Assembly: GCF_030445035.2 (NCBI RefSeq)
Contig: NC_080676.1
Span: 18,530,940 to 18,594,939, forward strand
DNA from: Dasypus novemcinctus
Taxonomy: Eukaryota; Chordata; Mammalia; Cingulata; Dasypodidae
Direction: 5' to 3'
Length of the DNA stretch: 64,000 bases
Below the pieces are notes generated by a model, which saw only the letters and a program-made list of their open reading frames with translations, was not told the DNA's origin and did no database searches. The translations under genes and the position numbers were made by a program. Positions 1 to 12,459 of this stretch are shown piece after piece; position 1 is the first letter of the stretch; every line of letters begins with the position of its first letter.

Positions 1-146
1 CCTCTTCCTCCATGAACATGTACATATGTTTGACAGTTTGAGATTATTTTATGAATCCCAAAAGGAGACAGATTATGTTTGTACCCTGATCTATTTCTCT
101 GGGTATGATACGCTTTTTTTTTTTTGTGCATTAAATTCAGCTGAGG

Positions 147-316
147 GAAACGGACTTGGCCCAGTGGTTGGGGCATCCATCTACCACATGGGAGGTCCGC
201 TGTTCAAACCCCGGGCCTCCTTGACCCGTGTGGAGCTGGCCATGCGCGGTTCTGGTGAGTGCAGGGAGTGCCACACCATGCAGGGGTGTCCCCCGCGTGA
301 GAAAAAAAAAAAAAAT
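147..316 (+). mobile_element. DAS-type SINE, short form
   Basis: The tRNA-like head has the usual TGGCCCAGTGG A-box region and GTTCAAACCCC B box. The element then stops early after GGTGTCCCCCGCGTGAG and goes straight into an A-tail. An 11-bp target-site duplication TTCAGCTGAGG flanks it (136-146 and 317-327). The A-tail directly after a shortened body suggests a truncated source RNA rather than later deletion. Confidence 0.9.
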
Positions 317-327
317 TTCAGCTGAGG

Positions 328-3300
328 TGTCTTTGATTAGATTACCTGTTAAGATTAGGGCTTTTGGTTTGAGGAAGTCAGTGGGCCTGACTCAAGTTGA
401 GTCCTTGCCCCCTTGATCTTGCCAGAGAACTCCCTTGTTCCTTGGGATCATTTTGGTTAGTCTCACATTCTTTCTCTGTCTGTGTCAGCCACCTCTGTCC
501 TTAATTTCTTGGATCAAATCCATATCTCTAATTCTAGAACTGTTACAGCTAAAGTTGGTTAGAGATTTTTGGGCAGATTTTAAATTTCTTTTGGCAAAAA
601 AGGGAAAATAGTTGGTGTTCAAATGTACTTGTTGAAAGTATGACTGAAAGTCCTTTAATCTTTAATCTCACCATTTTATAAGGTGGGAGGAGAAAGTGGA
701 GACCCTCTCCTATTATCTTATTCTTAGCCCAAATATGGGCCATATGGTTTGTAATTTCATATAGTTCATGTGTTGTGAAGGCATGAAGTTTTTCTATTTC
801 CAAATGTTTAAAAGACTTCATTAAAATGAGTGCTGTTTGATTTTTTAAAAAGCAGATGAAGTTGTATTCAAAGCCACACAATTTGGTGATTCCTGAAGAC
901 AAAAATAAGTGAGGACACGAGGCACTCCTGGCTAAGCTGAGGTTATATTCTTTACTCTCCAAACCATTAAAAAATAAATATTTATTTTCATCTAATTTGG
1001 AGGGAATGGCACAACTGTAAATCTGTTTCATCAGCCACAAATGAACATAAAAATCTTTTCAAGAGCTATCTTTATTTATGGCATAAGAGTCCTCTGTCCA
1101 AAAAACAATCAACAAAAGACTCTTGAAAATCACTAATTTCTCCCAACGGCATTAGTAGCTCATTTTATAGTGAAGGTGCTATAGAAAGTTAGAGGTATAT
1201 GATGGAATTTTCTATAACTCATGCTCTGTCTGTTGTTAAGTGCAGTGAGCCATGGTGGTTTCCTAATGTTCAAATAGATGCCTAAATCTTTCTTCAGGCC
1301 AAAATAAACAAATTGGTTGCATCTGAAATAGCTGCTTTGTTAAAAATTGGAGTCGTTTATAAACAGAATGGTTGTTTTCTTACAGAAAAAGAACAAAATC
1401 CATTCCTAACCTATGCTCATATATGATGTTCAGCTCTATGGGCCCAAATGCAATTCCTGAACATAAGCCATGTCAGCGTTAAGTGCTTAATACAGGCTAA
1501 TATATTGGCTCTTTTTAACTGGACTATTAAGTCCATTAACATTTAATGAAACAATTTTAACTTTATCCATGAAAACACTCACAATGCCTTTCCATCAACT
1601 CCCTAAAGGCAAAATGACATAAATTTTTAAAGAAAAATAACTATGTAGCTTCACCAAGTGAAAATGATTTCTATAGGAGAGGTTAGGTCCTGAATTTCGG
1701 TCTAAATGCAGTCTGCATTTGATTTTTACTACGAAGATAAACCCAAACTGGCAATTACCCTTTGCTAACCCTACCAAATAATCTCAGCATGAAAACACTG
1801 GCATTTTTCTTACTACAATATAATGTATATAGAATTAACTAGTTTAATTTCACAGAGTCTTAGTAATCCATTTCAAAATTATGCTGTGAAACATTATCTT
1901 TTAAAATATCATGTTAATTCTTTTCCTTTTATAGCTGTCTCAAAGTAAAATTATATTCAGTTTGATGTGAATGATTAAGATATGGAAACCAAAGTTCTTT
2001 ACAGAGATCCAACTGTCACATTGTCACAGAGAGATCTATATGGAATGCAAATTGTTCATTCAGTTGTTTTATTCCCTGTAACCTTCAACACATACATATA
2101 TTAGTTTAAGCTTCCGTTTGTTTTTGAACTTGAAGTCTGAACCTTTTTATAAATCTATTTTCCCAAGGTCTATTTTGAAATTTCCAAGGTACAGAAGAGT
2201 GAAATTGGCCCCCTAATTGAGCTTTTAAAAATCAAGCTAACATAATCTTATTTGTGCTTATTGACATGATTCCACTATCTGGACAATTCTTTAGACTTAA
2301 CAATTTTATATTATATCTTCTCAAATTTGATCCCTTTCAAAACAAATCCACTATAAAAAGAAGCTACAAATGCCCAGGACTTTTAGTGATGTTGTTGGCA
2401 AACTTATTTAATAATCTAATGATTTTTAAATAAGTCATTTCTTTAAACACCTGTCTTGAAAGACCTCAGTGGCAGCTTCAGGGATTTGAATACCTCTGAG
2501 AAACCTGAACATCTAAAGGACTTAGAGGGACTGATGCGGTTGGTGGCGCTGAACATTTGACATGGCACTTGTAGAAGCTGTAAATGTACCACAGTTGGAA
2601 GCAGCTTCCCATAGACTTCAAAGCACGTGGCAGTTAATTAGCTAGCTTTCAGGAGCAGTGTAGACTTACCGTGACAGCTGTTAGGCGAGGACACATGGGT
2701 ATCTCACCAACTGAACATCAGCCTTCAGATTGTGTCATTGTTCAGCTTGGATCTCGTTGGAAAGAAATGCTTAAGGTCTCAGCTTGGTTCAATTAAAATT
2801 AGTCTAAGAGTTTTCCCAGATGGTTTCTTAGCACAAGCTTATTTCTCACCCCAGAGCCTGTGCTTCACCATCACCTCGAAGCTACAGCCAACATGCTGTT
2901 TGCATATGCTCGAGTTCCATTTTTAATGCTGTGCTTGGGATACATCCGTCTGAACTGTCTCCTCCCTATTGTTATTGTGAATTCAACCTGGAGGTCTTGG
3001 GACTTTGTGAGAAAAGAAGCATATTTTCTTTAGCAGCCTTTTTCATCTCTCCCATTCTCTCTCTCGGTTTCTTTAGCTGAGAAAATTGATGGTTTTTGCC
3101 TAACTGTAGGAAGACTTAGGGTCTTCTCCATGGCTGACCAAAAACAGTGGACCCAGTAACTGTTTGACTTGCATGAGTTCAGTTGAGGTCTAGCTTCTCC
3201 AGTTTCCCAGAGCATCAGCTTCCACCTATAACCTCACTGGCCTCCAGATCAGGAACAGACAGTTCCCAGGTTCATTCATGGCCCTCCCCTATATCACCTC

Positions 3301-4505
3301 CCAACTGGGGGTTTGGGGCACAATTTTGGTTTTTGTTTGTTTGTTTCCCTGTGTCTGGCACCTGTTTTAGATCCGGAACTCCTCTTTCTTGAACAATGTC
3401 AGGTTGCCAATAACCTCAAGGGGTGTGCCCTCAAGGGAAGAAGACATAAAAAGTAAAGAATATATTTCTTTGATTAGATTTGCTGGAGACAGGTAATAAT
3501 GGAATTTAAAGGGGAAAAAAATCAGGTACAGAATTATAGGGGACATAAAGCTAATAAGGAAAGAGTTGAAAGAAGGAAAGCTATCCAAGGAAAGAAAATT
3601 GAAACACCAAACTGTTTGATATGACCTAAACTAACTTCATCTACTTTAGAAATTTTCTGCCCTTAAGTATTCTAAGTTAGTGAGGTCTTGTTCTTAAAAC
3701 TGAACAAAAATCCCCAGCAATTGCTGACCTCTTATTGCCCTGTGTTTCTGGCCATTCACTTCAATCAGCCACATACTGTTTCTTGACATGTCCAGAGTCC
3801 CCAGTGCAGCCTTGCTGATTTCAAGCAGTTGGTAATTGGGTGCAATGTATGCAGAACCATCTTTTGGAGAAGCTTCAAAAAATCCAGGACTCTTCTTGTC
3901 TTTCCACATCCAGGAAGCAAACATTAAATGCTTTTATCTTTCTCGTGTGCAAAATGTTCTCAAGCTGGCTGTAAAATGTGTGAGGTGAGTGATTTGACAA
4001 AAATATTATACAAATTTATTAATTATCCGTAAATGTGTTTCGTTGCAGTTTTCAGTTCAACTTACATTAATGCTGAGCAGAAATTGGCTTTGTTTCTTGC
4101 AGCCAAATTGCACAAGAGGCATAAATCTTTAAAGCTCTTGGTTTCCTTTCATGACTTTGCTTTCTTCTAGATGGGTCTGAATACCTCTGAAAAGCATTCT
4201 GGATAAATTCCCAAGATGCCAGGCTGCTGGCCAAAGTACTCAATGGTGATAGGCCACAGCTGCTTCCTTCCTCCCGGGGGAAAAGTGCAAAGATGCAGTT
4301 TATTGGATACAAATGTGTGATTACTGAGTATTCAGGCTCTGTTTTCCACAAAGATGCTGAGTAGACTGTGTTAAGTCAGGCTACCTTATGAGGTTGTTTG
4401 CTAAGTAAACCAGGCCTAGGTTTTCCAGTCTATATAAGGCAATGTTCAATCAATGAGTCATAAAAGCTGAGAATGAGAATACACTTTAAAAACCATAGAT
4501 TCCAT
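328..4505. other. AT-rich intergenic DNA, no gene seen
   Basis: I see no exon-like open frame with recognisable protein similarity, no RNA gene and no young mobile element. Open frames such as 549-1040 on the minus strand translate to Phe/Leu/Lys-rich sequence typical of AT-rich noncoding DNA. Confidence 0.7.
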
Positions 4506-4583
4506 GGGGAGTGGATGTAGCTCAGTGGTTGAGCATTCTCTTTCCACATACGAGGTCCTGGGTTCAACCCCTAGGGCCCCTTA
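4506..4583 (+). mobile_element. Short tRNA-like SINE monomer
   Basis: GGGGAGTGGATGTAGCTCAG starts a tRNA-like head with A box TAGCTCAGTGG and B box GGTTCAACCCC, about 75 bases, followed by a TA-rich tail and a (TA)n microsatellite at about 4587-4601. It resembles the monomers at 43775-43865 and 43892-43990. A functional tRNA gene is unlikely because the anticodon stem region is degenerate. Confidence 0.75.
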
Positions 4584-4779
4584 AATTATATATATATATA
4601 TAGTCCAGAGATCTTATCCATGAATGTCTCCTGTAATCCCACTACCACATGATCATATGTTTGAACACCTCTGAAACAGGAAATCTACTTTGTGTTAAAA
4701 TCGTCTACACATATACACATAAATTTTTAACTCATATCACAAAGGGGTAATCTCCATTATATAGAGAGAGTTATTACAC

Positions 4780-4965
4780 CTCACTAAGAAAAAGACTAAT
4801 AGTTCAATAGAAAAATGAGCAAATGATATGGAAAGAGAAAGAAATGGAAATACCTCCAAAATATAAGGAGAGAGAGAGAGAGACTCAACTCCACTCATAG
4901 TAAGAGAAATGCAAATGAAAAGAAATGCAAATGAAAACTACAGAGGTACCATTTTTTAAGAATCT
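4780..4965 (+). mobile_element. Old L1 fragment, part 1
   Basis: AAGAGAAATGCAAATGAAAA is the conserved motif near the end of mammalian L1 ORF2. The fragment is interrupted by the SINE at 4966-5382 and continues from 5391, so it predates the SINE. Confidence 0.7.
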
Positions 4966-5382
4966 GGGAAGCGGACTTGGTCCAGTGGTTAGGGCATCCG
5001 TCTACCACATGGGGGGTCCACGGTTCAAACCCCGGGCCTCCTTGACCCGTGTGGAGCTGGCCCACGTGCAGTGCTGATGCGTGCAAGGAGTGTCCTGCCA
5101 CGCAGGGGTGTCCCCTGCTAGGGGAGCCCCACACGCAAGGAGTGTGCCCCGTAAGGAGAGCTGCCCAGCATGAAAGGAAGTGCAGCCTGCCCAAGAATGG
5201 TGCCACACACATGGAGAGCTGACACAACAAGATGACGCAACAAAAAGAAACACAGATTCCACATACCGCTGATAAGGATTGAAGTGGTCACAGAAGAACA
5301 CACTGCAAATGGACAGAGAGAGCAAACAACTGGGGGGTAGGGGGTAGGAGAGATAAATAAAAAAATAAATCTTTAAAAAAAA
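4966..5382 (+). mobile_element. Full-length DAS-type SINE
   Basis: It has the tRNA-like head (A box TGGTCCAGTGG, B box GGTTCAAACCCC), the body with GGAGAGCTGCCCAGC and ACACAACAAGATGACGCAAC, and a terminal ATAAATCTTT plus A-tail. The 8-bp target-site duplication AAGAATCT flanks it (4958-4965, 5383-5390). The minus strand carries a 140-codon open frame (5002-5424) that recurs in other copies and reflects the SINE consensus, not a gene. Confidence 0.95.
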
Positions 5383-5390
5383 AAGAATCT

Positions 5391-5955
5391 CACATAATTC
5401 TGACATAAGTATGAATGTGTACAATCCCCCATTGAGTGTAATTTAGTAATCAAAGCAACAAATGCATATATATGCTTTTATCCACCATTTCAACTTTTAG
5501 GAATTTATACTGTAGATAAACTTGCATGCATGAAAAAATGATCTATGTATATGGTTATCCACTGCAGCATTGTCTGTGCTAACAAAAAATGTGGAAATAA
5601 TCAAAATGCCAATCAGTAGGACTTATTAAATAGATAATAGTGTATCCATGCAATGGAGTACAATACAGCTCCATTGAGGAAGACAGTTCTTAATGTCCAT
5701 GAAATTAGACACTCCAAGCGATTGTTAAGAGAAAAAAGCAAGTTACCACATAACAAGACATATGTGATGTTGCTATTGGCATAAAAATGGAGGGAGGGAA
5801 TACATATATATCCATTTTTCTTATATATATGAAATGGTGGTAGGGAAGGACAGGGGTTGGGAGAAGACTTTTCACCATAAAAATTTTTATACTTATTTTT
5901 GAACCATGTAAAATATTATGTATTCCAAAATTAAATGAATTAAAAAGTCAATGAA
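5391..5955 (+). mobile_element. Old L1 fragment, part 2 (3'UTR)
   Basis: Continues the L1 split by the SINE. It contains the ORF2 end text with AATGCCAATCAGTAGG and ATCCATGCAATGGAGTACAA, then a 3'UTR ending in ATTAAATGAATTAAAAAG. It resembles ancient L1M-type 3' ends. Confidence 0.75.
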
Positions 5956-7894
5956 AAATCAATAGCATGATCTACTCCTTTCTTATAGTCAGGTAAGAAG
6001 CCCATTTCAGTATTGAAACACTACCCCAAATTGGTTCTTCCTTTTGTATTTTTTAACTTAAACAATGACATAGTTATTTCAGGTTATTGATTTCAACCCT
6101 GAAAATTTGGACCCAATTTTCAATCTTCCGGAAACCAATGAAAGTGGTTTTTTTAAATCTTATAAAATCTCCTTAAAAAGAAAAATCCTGAAAGAATGTG
6201 GATTCCTGAATTAGCTATTGCTTCCATTTTTTCCTTGTTTAAAACTTCACCTTAGACATCAACCACTCATCTTGCTGATTTACCTGCTCTTTAAGGCCTT
6301 AACTTTAAAGCCTTCTGTCCAGAAAAGTCTGCAGGCGGGGATCCCATCTCGTCATCTGTCAGGGGTTGCCTGTAACAGCCAGTGCACCCCCAGCTGTCCT
6401 TACCAGGTGAGCGTATTGCTCAGGTGTTACTAGATACAGGGTTTCTGGCCCTTTTAAGCACTTTTCTCCTGACTTCAAAATACAGCCAACACCTTTCTAG
6501 ACAAACGCTGTTCTTTTTGAGAACGGATTTGTCCAGGAGATCTGGCAGACAAATTGCCGGAAGTGATATCTTTGATAAAAAACTTTCCTTCTGTGTGTCC
6601 CTAGGATATTTAGTACTCTTCTCACAAACATCCCCTTGTAAATTTTGCATGGGGTGGTTTCATTCCTTAATGAATCCCATTCTAGCCAAACACACCAGAA
6701 TTGTAAAATGTGTACCACTTCAGGGCGGGTGGCTGGACAGCTCTGCCTCTGCTCAGTTTGGAGGATGCACTTGGTTCCAGAAGTGCTGCCCTCGTCTGGC
6801 ACCAGTAGAACTTGCCAAGGAGCTCACGTGCTGATTCTGATAGGCCCAATTTACAATAGATGCTATCACTCCTCCAAACATGTGAACTGGCCAAAAGCTA
6901 GATGCCTCCTAATCATCAACGGTGACCAAACTGTTTTGGTGGCAGCACCCTCTTTGGTAATAGGATACTGTAGCATCACATTGTGGTGACAACTTTCAAT
7001 TCTATAGAATTCAAGGGAGATCCTAGGCTGCATGAGGGATTTTCCTGATGCAAACTGACAATTTTAAACCTTCAATTCAAAGTCAGTCCACAAAGCCCAG
7101 AAGTCAATCTACATACAAGCCTTTAAACTACTGATTGCAAATCTGTTTCCAAAATATAGGCATTAGCCAACTGCAATTCCTGAAAACTTGCCCGTGAAGA
7201 GTAGGTAGATAGTCTGGTAAGTTTTTAAGCTGTTTATATCCAAATCAAAAGTTATTTCACTCATCCAATAAAACAAAACAAAATCTAAAATATTTTGAGA
7301 AACCAACAATTTTCTTGTCATCACAAGAAAATCCAATATAAAGAACTTGCACATTCATCAGCAAAAAGTGAAAGCAACTGGAAGCATATATTTAAGAGCC
7401 CTATAAAAAACAAACTGAAGTCAGAAGGTATTTTATATCTCAAGGACCATACTGATCTGTGTGGAATAATAAAAAGTCACTTGTCCTTGCCTTACTTTAA
7501 GGGGAAAAAAAAGCTTAAAATACATATTTGGAGAAAAAAAGCCATTTAAATATCCCTAAAAAAATTTTTTTAAGTACCAGGACTAAGTAAATTTTCATCT
7601 CTACATTAAACACATCTTCAGTTTGTGAATGACCACAATAGTATAATAGTAGGTATTCATGGTTATACAAATTATGTTACTATAATTACCCAACTCTCAA
7701 AATAGTGATACCTCAACCAATGTATCTTCTGAAAGCATGTTGCTTTATTAAGAAGTTTGTTTTAAAAAATATTCAGTAATTATTTCAAGGTAAACTGAAT
7801 AGATTTATGTATGACTAAAATACCTTTGAATAAGGAATCTAGTTATTGACTTATAAAAGGCATATTCACACTTTGAAAGTACATGGTTTTTTAA
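5956..7894. other. Intergenic DNA, nothing recognised
   Basis: No gene or repeat could be supported. The 150-codon open frame at 6382-6834 has no similarity I can name. Confidence 0.6.
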
Positions 7895-8030
7895 GGCAGT
7901 TTCATCATTTTTACATACAAAATGGGGCTATTAAGGTCTCTTGCCCGGGGCTGTTGGAAAAATTAAATGAGAAGATACGTGTAGTACCTATTCCTTACTG
8001 TGCTTAATTTACTCTCAAAATAAGTATCTC
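7895..8030 (+). repeat. MIR relic
   Basis: CAGTTTCATCATTTTTACAT, then AATGGGGCTATTAA and AAATTAAATGAGAAGATACG match the MIR 3' half (CTCATCTGTAAAATGGGG ... GATTAAATGAG). Ancient tRNA-derived SINE. Confidence 0.65.
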
Positions 8031-8394
8031 TTATCTTTCAACCAGAACTTATTTTTCTCTCTGTCCATGAATTATTTTGTCCTCTTTAAAAGGAACTTCA
8101 GACAGATGGAAATGTTTCAGGAGTTTAGGACCTTCTTAGAAACCATTAGGCCTTTGTTCACATGATCCCTCCCTGAAACCCAGAGTAAGTGGTAGAATCT
8201 ATTCTAGGAGCTGCTTGGGAGTTGCTGGTAGTAAAGCAACTGATGTCTTTTGTCACCAGCTTTTCCAGGACCTTGCAGCCTTAGTTGTTCTTTGTCCTTC
8301 CCACCCTTTGCCTGCCCACAGGCTAGAAGCTTCTGCCAGACTCCCTTTAACATTCATCCAGCTTACACTTTCTGTCCCTTTTCCTCTTCTTAGG

Positions 8395-8795
8395 GATCTT
8401 AGTTTCCCAACTGCCATCACAAATACCACATAGTGGGTTAGCTTAAATAAAAGCCATTTCTTGACTTGTGGTTTGGGAGGCTGGAAGGCTTGTCTGCTCC
8501 CAGGGTCAGTAGCCTTCCTGCTGGCCAGCCATGCTTGGAATTCCTTGGCTTTCCCGTAACAGGGTGCTCTCCTCACCTTTCTCTTCTGATTTGTTGGCTT
8601 CCAGCTTCTGACTCCTCCTGGCAGCTTTCTTTCTATAAAGTCTCCAGTAAAAGGATTAAGACTCACCCTGATTCAATTGGCCACACCTTAACTAAAAATA
8701 ACATCTTCCAAAGGTCCTACTTAAAATGGGTTCGCACCCACCAGAATGGGATTAAAATTAGTTTTTTTCTGAGGTACACAATTCAACTACCACGG
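8395..8795 (-). repeat. Ancient LTR relic, MaLR-like, antisense
   Basis: Reads as reverse-complemented MLT1/MaLR-like LTR text: CACAAATACCACATAGTGGG GTTAGCTTAAATAA at the left and GGTACACAATTCAACTACCA at the right. Subfamily not determined and ends approximate. Confidence 0.5.
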
Positions 8796-8989
8796 GATCC
8801 TTCTTCAAAAACCCAAAGCCCCTCTCACTCCTCCATTTTTTCTATATCAAAATGAGAGACAAATAGTGGGCACTTATTGAAATACTGGCTGCTTACGTTG
8901 GTGATGAATATCTATGAGGCCCTAAATTCTGTGAATGCTCTGCATCCCACTCAAATTCATTGAGGAGGCACAGTTTAATAAAAAGAACC

Positions 8990-9110
8990 AGACACACTAC
9001 TTTATGGTAAAATGACTTGAGCAATTTTCTAACTTCTCAGAGTCTCAGTTACTTCATCTGTAATATAAGGACAATAATTCTGCATGAACTATAGAAGGTC
9101 ATTTTCACCT
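8990..9110 (+). repeat. MIR relic
   Basis: The run TCTCAGTTACTTCATCTGTA followed by ATATAAGGACAATAATTC matches the MIR middle region. A second MIR-like tail lies at about 9420-9510 (GAGGATCAAATGAGGCAATC). Confidence 0.6.
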
Positions 9111-9609
9111 GGATTGGAAAAACAAAACAAACAAAAACCTACTTTTTTGTTTCCAAGTATTGTTTTCAATGGACATCCCTCTCATAGGCATCCCTCAACC
9201 TTACCCACACTTTGAAGGGTCAGGACTGGGATTAGATTCAGAGATACAAGAAGCAACAGGATAGGGTTGTTGTTCAGGCATGTGAAGAGGCACTAGGTTG
9301 AGGTGACAGTGCCTGTTATAATCTTGAGATATTTTTTTAAACTGAAAATCAAATGGTTTGATTAAAAATATAATAAAAGACTTTGCTAGAGTCAAAATGG
9401 TCCGGGGAAAATATCATATATCCGGTTGGAATTTGTGATAGGTTGTTTTGAGGATCAAATGAGGCAATCTGTAGGAGGGTACTTTGTATATTATAGAATG
9501 CAATCTAGATGTATGGTGACAATAATGTTTTCTCCCCCCCATGTTTTCTGCTTTCCAGGACAAACCCCTCCTGCCATACTTATGAAGTTAAATATACTGT
9601 CCCACGTAA

Positions 9610-10065
9610 TGAAATGTTCATAGCAGCTTTCTTCATAAAACCCAAAAGTAGAAACAACCTAAATGTCCAACTGCCGGTAAATGGATAAACACATTGTATA
9701 TATATGCATGCAAAGGAATTCTACTCACCATAAAAAGGAACAAACCATTGACACACTCAACAACACGAATAAATTTCAAAAGCATTATGCGAAGTAAAAG
9801 AGATCAAAAGACCACATACTGTACCACAGCATTTAAATGAAATTCTAGAAGAGGCAATCTATAAGGCCAGAAAACAGAGCAGTGTTTGCTTGAAGCCAGG
9901 GGAAGGGGATGGGATTGACTGCAAAGGAGCAAGAGGGAATTCTGGGGGATGGTTGTGGTGAGTGTTAGACAATTGTGTATATTTGTCAAAGCTCATGAAT
10001 CATATACTTTTAAAATGTGAATTTTATTGTCTATCAATTTCAAATCAATAAAGCTGATTTTAAAG
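9610..10065 (+). mobile_element. Old L1 3' end
   Basis: TTCATAGCAGCTTTCTTCAT, then AACAACCTAAATGTCCAACT and AAATGGATAAACACATTGTA are the C-terminal coding part of L1 ORF2. The 3'UTR follows and ends CAATAAAGCTGATTTTAAAG. It is 5'-truncated and ancient. Confidence 0.8.
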
Positions 10066-10346
10066 AAAAGGTAACTGCCATAAAGATTTCTCTTAATATT
10101 TACTCTTAAAGCTAGAAAATGTAAAGCTAGAAAATTTAACCCACCAACTGAAGAGCACATATATGGTAAAAAAGGTTGGCAAGATGAAGTATATTTGAAT
10201 TGTTCAGAGTAAGAGACCCTGGACTATCTTATGGTCCTTTCTGACCACTATCGTGCTGTTAATATGTTACTAGTAAAAGATATAAGGAAAGGGAAAAAGC
10301 CAAGATGGCGGCAGAGTAAGGCACTTAGAGTTAACTCCTCCTATAG

Positions 10347-10820
10347 TGTTGTGGAATTTAAGAGAAGTTCAATTATTTGAGTATAGAGAGGCCAGGACTC
10401 AGGAATGATTTTGAGAAGGAAAAATGGTTTATTGACGGCCTGCCGGACTCAGGAGCTTTCAGTTTGAATCCCGAGCCCTGAACAAGATTTTCAAACGTCT
10501 TTTATACAGAGAGGAAAGGCCAAATGGTCCCTTTGTTTCAGTTCTCAATAGGCTTCAATTAGCATATATCTTCCACATCTTAGGTAAGCTTTTAGCATGG
10601 ACTCCAGACATTCTAGATAAGCCTTCAGGGTATTTGGTTTTTGCATTTCCCCTAAATACTTAAAGTTTATAGCCCTTGCATTGTTAAACATTTCCTGGGA
10701 CTGGAGCAGCTGCCAGTCCCTAAGGGCAGGACTGCAGCCTCTTACCGTTCTACACCCACAAGTCAAACAACTTAGTTATCTCTGAAGAGACAAAGAGCCT
10801 TCCACCCATAGCCCACATCA
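10347..10820 (-). mobile_element. Solo LTR of an endogenous retrovirus (ERV1-like), copy 1
   Basis: Read on the minus strand it begins TGATGTGGGC and ends CACAACA, with a TATAAAAG promoter box, an AATAAA polyadenylation signal and CTTCTC-rich R/U5 text. A 4-bp duplication ATAG flanks it (10343-10346, 10821-10824), the size typical of gammaretrovirus-like ERVs. No internal viral genes are present. It is 474 bp and interrupts the L1 5'UTR. Confidence 0.82.
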
Positions 10821-10984
10821 ATAGGACAGTTAGTAATCATGCAGAGCTATCTAAAGCAGCTGTTTGGGGGCTCCAGGAGACCAGAATAGCATCCTGCAAC
10901 ATCCTTGAAAGTATGGAAGGAGGAGACTGCCCATCTGCAAAGATCTGTGAGTAGAGCCCTCCATGCTGCAGGACCCAGCTCAAG

Positions 10985-11760
10985 CTGCCCCGGGAGTTAT
11001 TCTGTGGCTGGAGTTGGAAACCCCATTTCCGAAAAACGGGGGAGGAAGACATGGTGTGGCACTGACTTCAGCTACTGATTAGTAAATCTGGCGGGCTAAA
11101 GTATAATCCTAAAAATAGCTAAAATTTAAACCTGTTCAAGTGAGAAATAGGCTGGTAGCTGCCATCTTAACTCCACCCTCACTCCCCCAAGAGGGGAAGC
11201 AGGCGGGACTGAAAGTCACAGTGCTGGTAGGCATGGGCTTCTTTCTACCCAGATTGGATTTGCAGCTCCAGCCTAACCCCCAGCGCCATCTCCAGCAGTG
11301 GAGGAAGCTAGAGGAACCTGCACCGCCTCTCTGGGAAACTGCAAGCCATGCTGCAGGGGCTGGTGCTCATCATACTCTAGCGGCACAAGCCACCTCAGGA
11401 GCTATTCTGTAGCTGGTGTTAGAAGGTCCATTTCCCAAAAGGGGGGCAGGAAGAGACGGCTGTCCACCGACTTTAGCTGTTGATTGGTGGACTCAGCTGA
11501 CTGATGTATAATCCTAGGAACAGGTAGGGTTCTGAACTTGTCCAAGTTGGAAAGAGGCTGGTAGCCACCATTTTGACTCTGCCCCTCGCATGAAGAGAAG
11601 CCTGGCTGACTGAAAATCAGTGACGTTAGGACTGGCTTCTTTCCACCAAGATCGGACTGCAGCCCTAGTGGAAGCTCCAGCCCCACCTCCAGCAGGGAGG
11701 AGGCTCATAGGACCTGCACCAGGCTCTCCAGGCAACTGCAGGTGATTTCAGCCAGTACAG
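10985..11760 (+). repeat. Two tandem units of about 405 bp in the L1 5'UTR
   Basis: GAGTTATTCTGTGGCTGG at 10994 recurs as GAGCTATTCTGTAGCTGG at 11399, GTATAATCCTA at 11101 recurs at 11506, and GGCTGGTAG at 11150 recurs at 11556. This gives a period of 405-406 bases, with small indels later in the unit. Monomeric 5'UTR promoters are known in mouse L1, and a similar role here is inference. Confidence 0.85.
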
Positions 11761-12450
11761 ACTGATGAGATGGACACCTGGAACTGAATCCCCACATCCC
11801 AATAGGATAGGAGAGGACAGGTTTCCTCAGCCTCTCCTGGCTACTGCACACATTTTCAGTCCACAGGAACTGGTTTGCTGAGCACGTTCAAGTCCATCTC
11901 CACCTCTGCTCCCACCCCCCACGGGATAGGAGGGGGCTAGTGTTCCCTCAGCCTCTCAGGGCAATGGTGGGAAATTTTTACTTACAGGGACTGAAACATT
12001 GGGCATCGGTGGTTCTATTCCCACCCCCGAAAGGTCAGAAGGAACAGTACCCCCTCAGCTTCTCGGGGTAACTGCAGGCATATTTGGCCCATACAGATTA
12101 GATTGTTGGACAGCCCAGAGGGTCCATCTCCACCACCAGCAAGGAATGGGGGGCAGTGCTATGTCACTTTAAATGGGCAACTGTGATCATTTTGGACCCA
12201 CACGGAAAAGATTTCTGCCCAAAACTGCAGCTCCATCCCCACCCCAGGTAGGGGAGGAAGGGGTGTGAAGCTTCATCAGTATTTCCAGGCAACTACAGAC
12301 AGTCTTGTCCTGCACAACTTGGATTACTACACACAGGTCCAGCTCTGTCCCTATCCCTGGCAGAGGAGAAAGGTGGTAGAAACTTCATCAGTTCCTGGGG
12401 CAACAAGGGCAGCTTCAGCCTCCACAGCTTACAGCACTAACTATATTCTT
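11674..12450 (+). repeat. About seven degenerate units of about 110 bp in the L1 5'UTR
   Basis: The motif resembling GCTCCATCTCCACCCC recurs at about 11674, 11786, 11892, 12012, 12122, 12230 and 12342. The spacing is 106-120 bases. Each is followed by an AGG/GGGC stretch, then CCTCAGC-TTCTCNGGGCAACTGCAGGCA-like text. Units are strongly diverged from one another. Confidence 0.75.
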
Positions 12451-12459
12451 GGCTCCTAC

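Noticed and set aside
549-1040. A 163-codon minus-strand frame
   Set aside because: AT-rich noncoding composition, no recognisable similarity, and no splice or promoter context.
4506-4583. Possible tRNA gene
   Set aside because: A and B boxes are present, but the cloverleaf is degenerate and the unit matches the dispersed SINE monomers at 43775 and 43892.
6382-6834. A 150-codon frame with a stretch reading VLLDTGF, briefly suggestive of a retroviral-type aspartic protease
   Set aside because: The rest shows no protease, reverse transcriptase or other recognisable domain, there are no LTRs nearby, and three letters of similarity are not evidence.
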